From NCBI GenBank assembly GCA_032353305.1, contig JAUCNG010421466.1:1-10092 (forward strand): a stretch of DNA of 10,092 bases, given 5' to 3'. Below are positions 8,076 through 10,092 of the stretch, one piece after another. The translations under genes and the position numbers were made by a program. The DNA comes from Cephalothrix spiralis (lineage: Eukaryota; Nemertea; Palaeonemertea; Archinemertea; Cephalotrichidae). Under the pieces are notes generated by a model that was not told the DNA's origin, ran no database searches, and saw only the letters and a list, made by a program, of their open reading frames with translations. Numbering within the stretch: position 1 is the first letter of the stretch; each line of letters opens with the position of its first letter.

Positions 8076-8493
8076 AAGCGTGTCCCAATAAAATGTATAT
8101 CAGCCATACGCCTTTCAGAGCATTGTCTTCTCTCCCGAATAAAACAGATTTGGTGCAGATCGGTTCATAACTAAGGGAGCTACGATGATTCTCCCGAAAA
8201 ACCTCTGGTTTCATTTTCCCCACCCTAATCCCATACTAAATCGAGAGAATGCTCTAAATTTTTATTGCATTTCAATTTTTAGTCAATTTTTTCGGAATAA
8301 TAAATTGACTAAGGAATTTAAAAAAATTAAAAAGTCGTACAAAAACTCCGACAAAAAACTTGAAAAAAATTCACACAACTTTTTTCCCGAGACAGGACGT
8401 TCATTTATAATGGGGGAAGTTGAACTTTTTGGTCCTTTGGGGAAATTGATGTAGCTCAAATGTTGTTGGACAGATTTGCACCATTTAAAAAAA
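8076..8493. mobile_element. Mariner-type MITE, copy C, right end missing
   Basis: AGCGTGTCCCAA at 8077 matches the terminus of copy A. From 8118 the sequence follows copy B closely: CTTCTCTCCCGAATAAAACA, GGTGCAGATCGGTTCATAAC, AATCGAGAGAATGCT, AGGACGTTCATTTATAATG, TTGAACTTTTTGGTCCTTTG and GACAGATTTGCACC. Similarity stops near 8493 and the right terminal repeat is absent, so the copy is truncated or rearranged. It starts six bases downstream of exon 3, almost touching the splice donor. Open frames here on both strands (8185-8454, 8283-8519, and minus 7897-8223) come from the repeat and are not genes. Confidence 0.8.
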
Positions 8494-8850
8494 ATTAAAT
8501 TGTCAAAGTCTATGTTCAAAAGAATCTAATCGGGTTCTAACTTCTAATGAGGTACTAATGTACATGTATTTCAGATCGTTAAATATTAATTTTACCTTTC
8601 TGTTTTTTACATAGATTTTATCACTTTTTATAGGTTTTTTCTTTTCTTATGCGCCCCCACCGAGTGGCTCCCGTATTTTCATTAAATGTTCCGTATAATT
8701 TTATCTTAGTTATGATATTTATAGTATTCTTATTATTTATTTTCTTTTATTTATAGTTCAATAAACAGGTAGGCAAATAACACAAACCCGAAATCAATTA
8801 AAAAATAATCCCCATTCAACACTTTGCAATATATCAAGAGTTTTAACACA

Positions 8851-8913
8851 TTGGAGGAAATTATTGAGGGGATTATTTTTCCCCCCAAAAGTTCCCGCAA
8901 TAATTCCCTCCAA
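8851..8913. repeat. 16-bp inverted repeat hairpin
   Basis: TTGGAGGAAATTATTG at 8851-8866 pairs with CAATAATTCCCTCCAA at 8898-8913 with a single mismatch. The loop contains a G4 run and a C6 run that may pair further. It could be a small, old foldback or MITE. Confidence 0.82.
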
Positions 8914-9207
8914 TTGGAATCAAATATAACATGATCGATTCATTGCTTTGTAATTGACTTTATCTCTAAAAAGACTAATGATTGCACGTAATTTTCGATA
9001 TATGATTACTCGGCTAGGCTGGTGATTCCTACATCGAGCCATGCTTTAATTAACCTAAAATACTTCCTCTTTCGTCAGTATATTATCTTATATTAATTTT
9101 CTAACACTAGTAATGCCGTGTATGACTGTATACATAGCAAAGTCGGAAATGTGAGGGGGGTGTGAGTCGCCCCCCCCCCCTCCTGGAGTTGCTGAGTCGG
9201 TCAAAAG

Positions 9208-9248
9208 TCGGACATTTTTGATCATATTTCGGACATTTTTATCATAAT
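9208..9248. repeat. Two-copy tandem repeat
   Basis: TCGGACATTTTTGATCATAT is followed at once by a second copy, TCGGACATTTTTATCATA, differing by a one-base deletion. It is a small local duplication in intron 3. Confidence 0.8.
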
Positions 9249-9858
9249 AGTCTGACCGGATATTCGGGCCATATCCATGTGTCCCTTTTATCGACAATTA
9301 TTTTAGTCATCCGACACGATGATGTTTATACTCAAAACCTCAAAATCGTTTGCGCCTTCGGCGCGTTGTATACACTTATATTAACGTTTTATTTTTTTAA
9401 AGGATAGCCTAAAATGACATCTGAGTGGGACAAAATTCAAAACATTATCAATAATTAATCAGAAATCAATGATAGAGTTTAATAATTTGCCATTAAATTT
9501 CCTGATGTGTTCACACAAAATAATATTCACAATTACCTCATAATATTATTTTGATATTATATTAACTTCTCTTTTTTATTCATATCCTACGTAAAATACC
9601 ATTCTAAGACCTTCTAAGAGCGTCAATGTTTAAAAAACATTTTGTCTCCGGCGGCCGGATGTAAACCACCAGACCCCCAATATTTTAAACTTAGTCGGAC
9701 GTTTGCAAAATAATAGAAATTGTGTCAAAATACGTAGATCTAGATTATTTTATACTGGTGTCGTTTTCGTGTCAAAGCTTTTTAGGTTATTAAAGGCTCC
9801 AAATTTTGTGATGACCCATAAATATTTATAATAATGGAAATATGTCCTCTTTTTACAG

Positions 9859-10092
9859 GAATGACTCTAGAGGAAGTACTATTAATAGACTACTTCCTGA
9901 TATCCCTACGCCACCTGTGCAGCGTCCTACGAATTTTGGTGATATGGCAGCAAGTTCCGAACTACTTTATCAAACGATCAACTCAGAAACGACAAACGAT
10001 GACTCTTCGAGTGGCGCTGTTGGGGTCGACTTCCAAGGTCAACCAGTCTACGCGGAAGTTCACAAACAACCTCGAACCGCGACTGAAAATTC
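9859..10092 (+). CDS. Exon 4 (open at window edge): cytoplasmic tail with ITIM-like motif
   Basis: The exon follows the acceptor TCCTCTTTTTACAG and is entered in phase 2 (AG from exon 3 plus G). It encodes at least 78 residues with no stop. The visible order is a Pro-rich stretch (LLPDIPTPPVQRP, about residues 12-24, with PxxP spacing suited to SH3 domains), then SSELLYQTINSE (about 33-44), a Thr/Asp/Ser-rich linker, and GQPVYAEVHKQP (about 61-72). LLYQTI fits the ITIM consensus of Ile, Val, Leu or Ser, any residue, Tyr, two residues, then Ile/Leu/Val; VYAEV is a related YxxV site. These features suit the intracellular tail of a receptor that recruits SH2-containing kinases or phosphatases. 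That role is inferred. The family is not identified because no extracellular domain is present. The alternative +1 frame is also open throughout but is hydrophobic and looks non-native. The right end lies beyond the window. Confidence 0.78.

Larger units (their letters stand above)
8494..9858 (+). other. Remainder of intron 3
   Basis: No exon or RNA gene is supported here. The segment contains a 16-bp hairpin (8851-8913), G6 and C11 tracts (9155-9180) and a two-copy 20-bp tandem repeat (9208-9248). The minus-strand frame at 9088-9297 spans the poly-C tract and is not credible as a gene. It ends with the acceptor TCCTCTTTTTACAG at 9858. Confidence 0.55.

Noticed and set aside
7897-8223. Minus-strand ORF of 108 codons covering exon 3
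   Set aside because: It is antisense to a splice-bounded exon and runs into the MITE. The plus-strand reading explains the splice signals and phases better.
8185-8519. Overlapping ORFs on both strands (8185-8454 plus, 8283-8519 minus)
   Set aside because: Both fall mainly inside truncated MITE copy C, and similar frames are broken in copies A and B.
9088-9297. Minus-strand ORF of 69 codons
   Set aside because: It spans the poly-C tract, giving a run of glycines, and has no other protein-like feature.

Overview
The window looks like AT-rich nuclear DNA from an invertebrate animal. It has no dense array of bacterial-type ORFs and no operon-like spacing. Instead, short open segments are bounded by recognisable splice signals (pyrimidine tract plus AG on the left, GT on the right) and separated by long introns full of inverted-repeat elements and low-complexity sequence. 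The clade cannot be fixed from sequence alone. A lophotrochozoan such as a mollusc is a guess from the general look of the repeats.

I read one plus-strand gene that enters from the left and leaves on the right. Four exons are proposed: 1324-1483, 2781-2808, 7957-8069 and 9859-10092 (still open at the window edge). Their phases chain without conflict (start phase 1, then 2, 0 and 2). They encode the end of a single-pass membrane protein: a short extracellular stalk, one transmembrane helix, a Lys-rich stop-transfer segment and a cytoplasmic tail of at least about 125 residues. The tail is rich in Ser, Thr and Pro and carries tyrosine motifs (YSNV, PYSQ, LLYQTI, VYAEV) suggestive of an adhesion or signalling receptor that docks SH2 or phosphatase proteins. 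The extracellular domains and the true 5' end lie outside the window, so the family cannot be named.

The second exon is only 28 nt, so skipping it shifts the frame. The shifted frame is also open through exons 3 and 4 to the window edge, which is the most interesting coding observation here.

The rest is intron. From 1 to 1323: a degenerate GGATTTC-rich repeat, a (CTAT)8 microsatellite and a small nested repeat. From 2809 to 7956: a GC-richer block with a minus-strand ORF and a degenerate hammerhead-like motif, two mariner-type non-autonomous elements flanked by TA, two roughly 0.5-kb foldback elements, and a hairpin-rich GC-richer block. Intron 3 starts almost directly with a third, truncated copy of the mariner-type element, six bases after the exon. 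The remainder of intron 3 (8494-9858) holds one hairpin, poly-G/poly-C tracts and a short tandem repeat. I see no tRNA, rRNA, CRISPR or prokaryotic feature.
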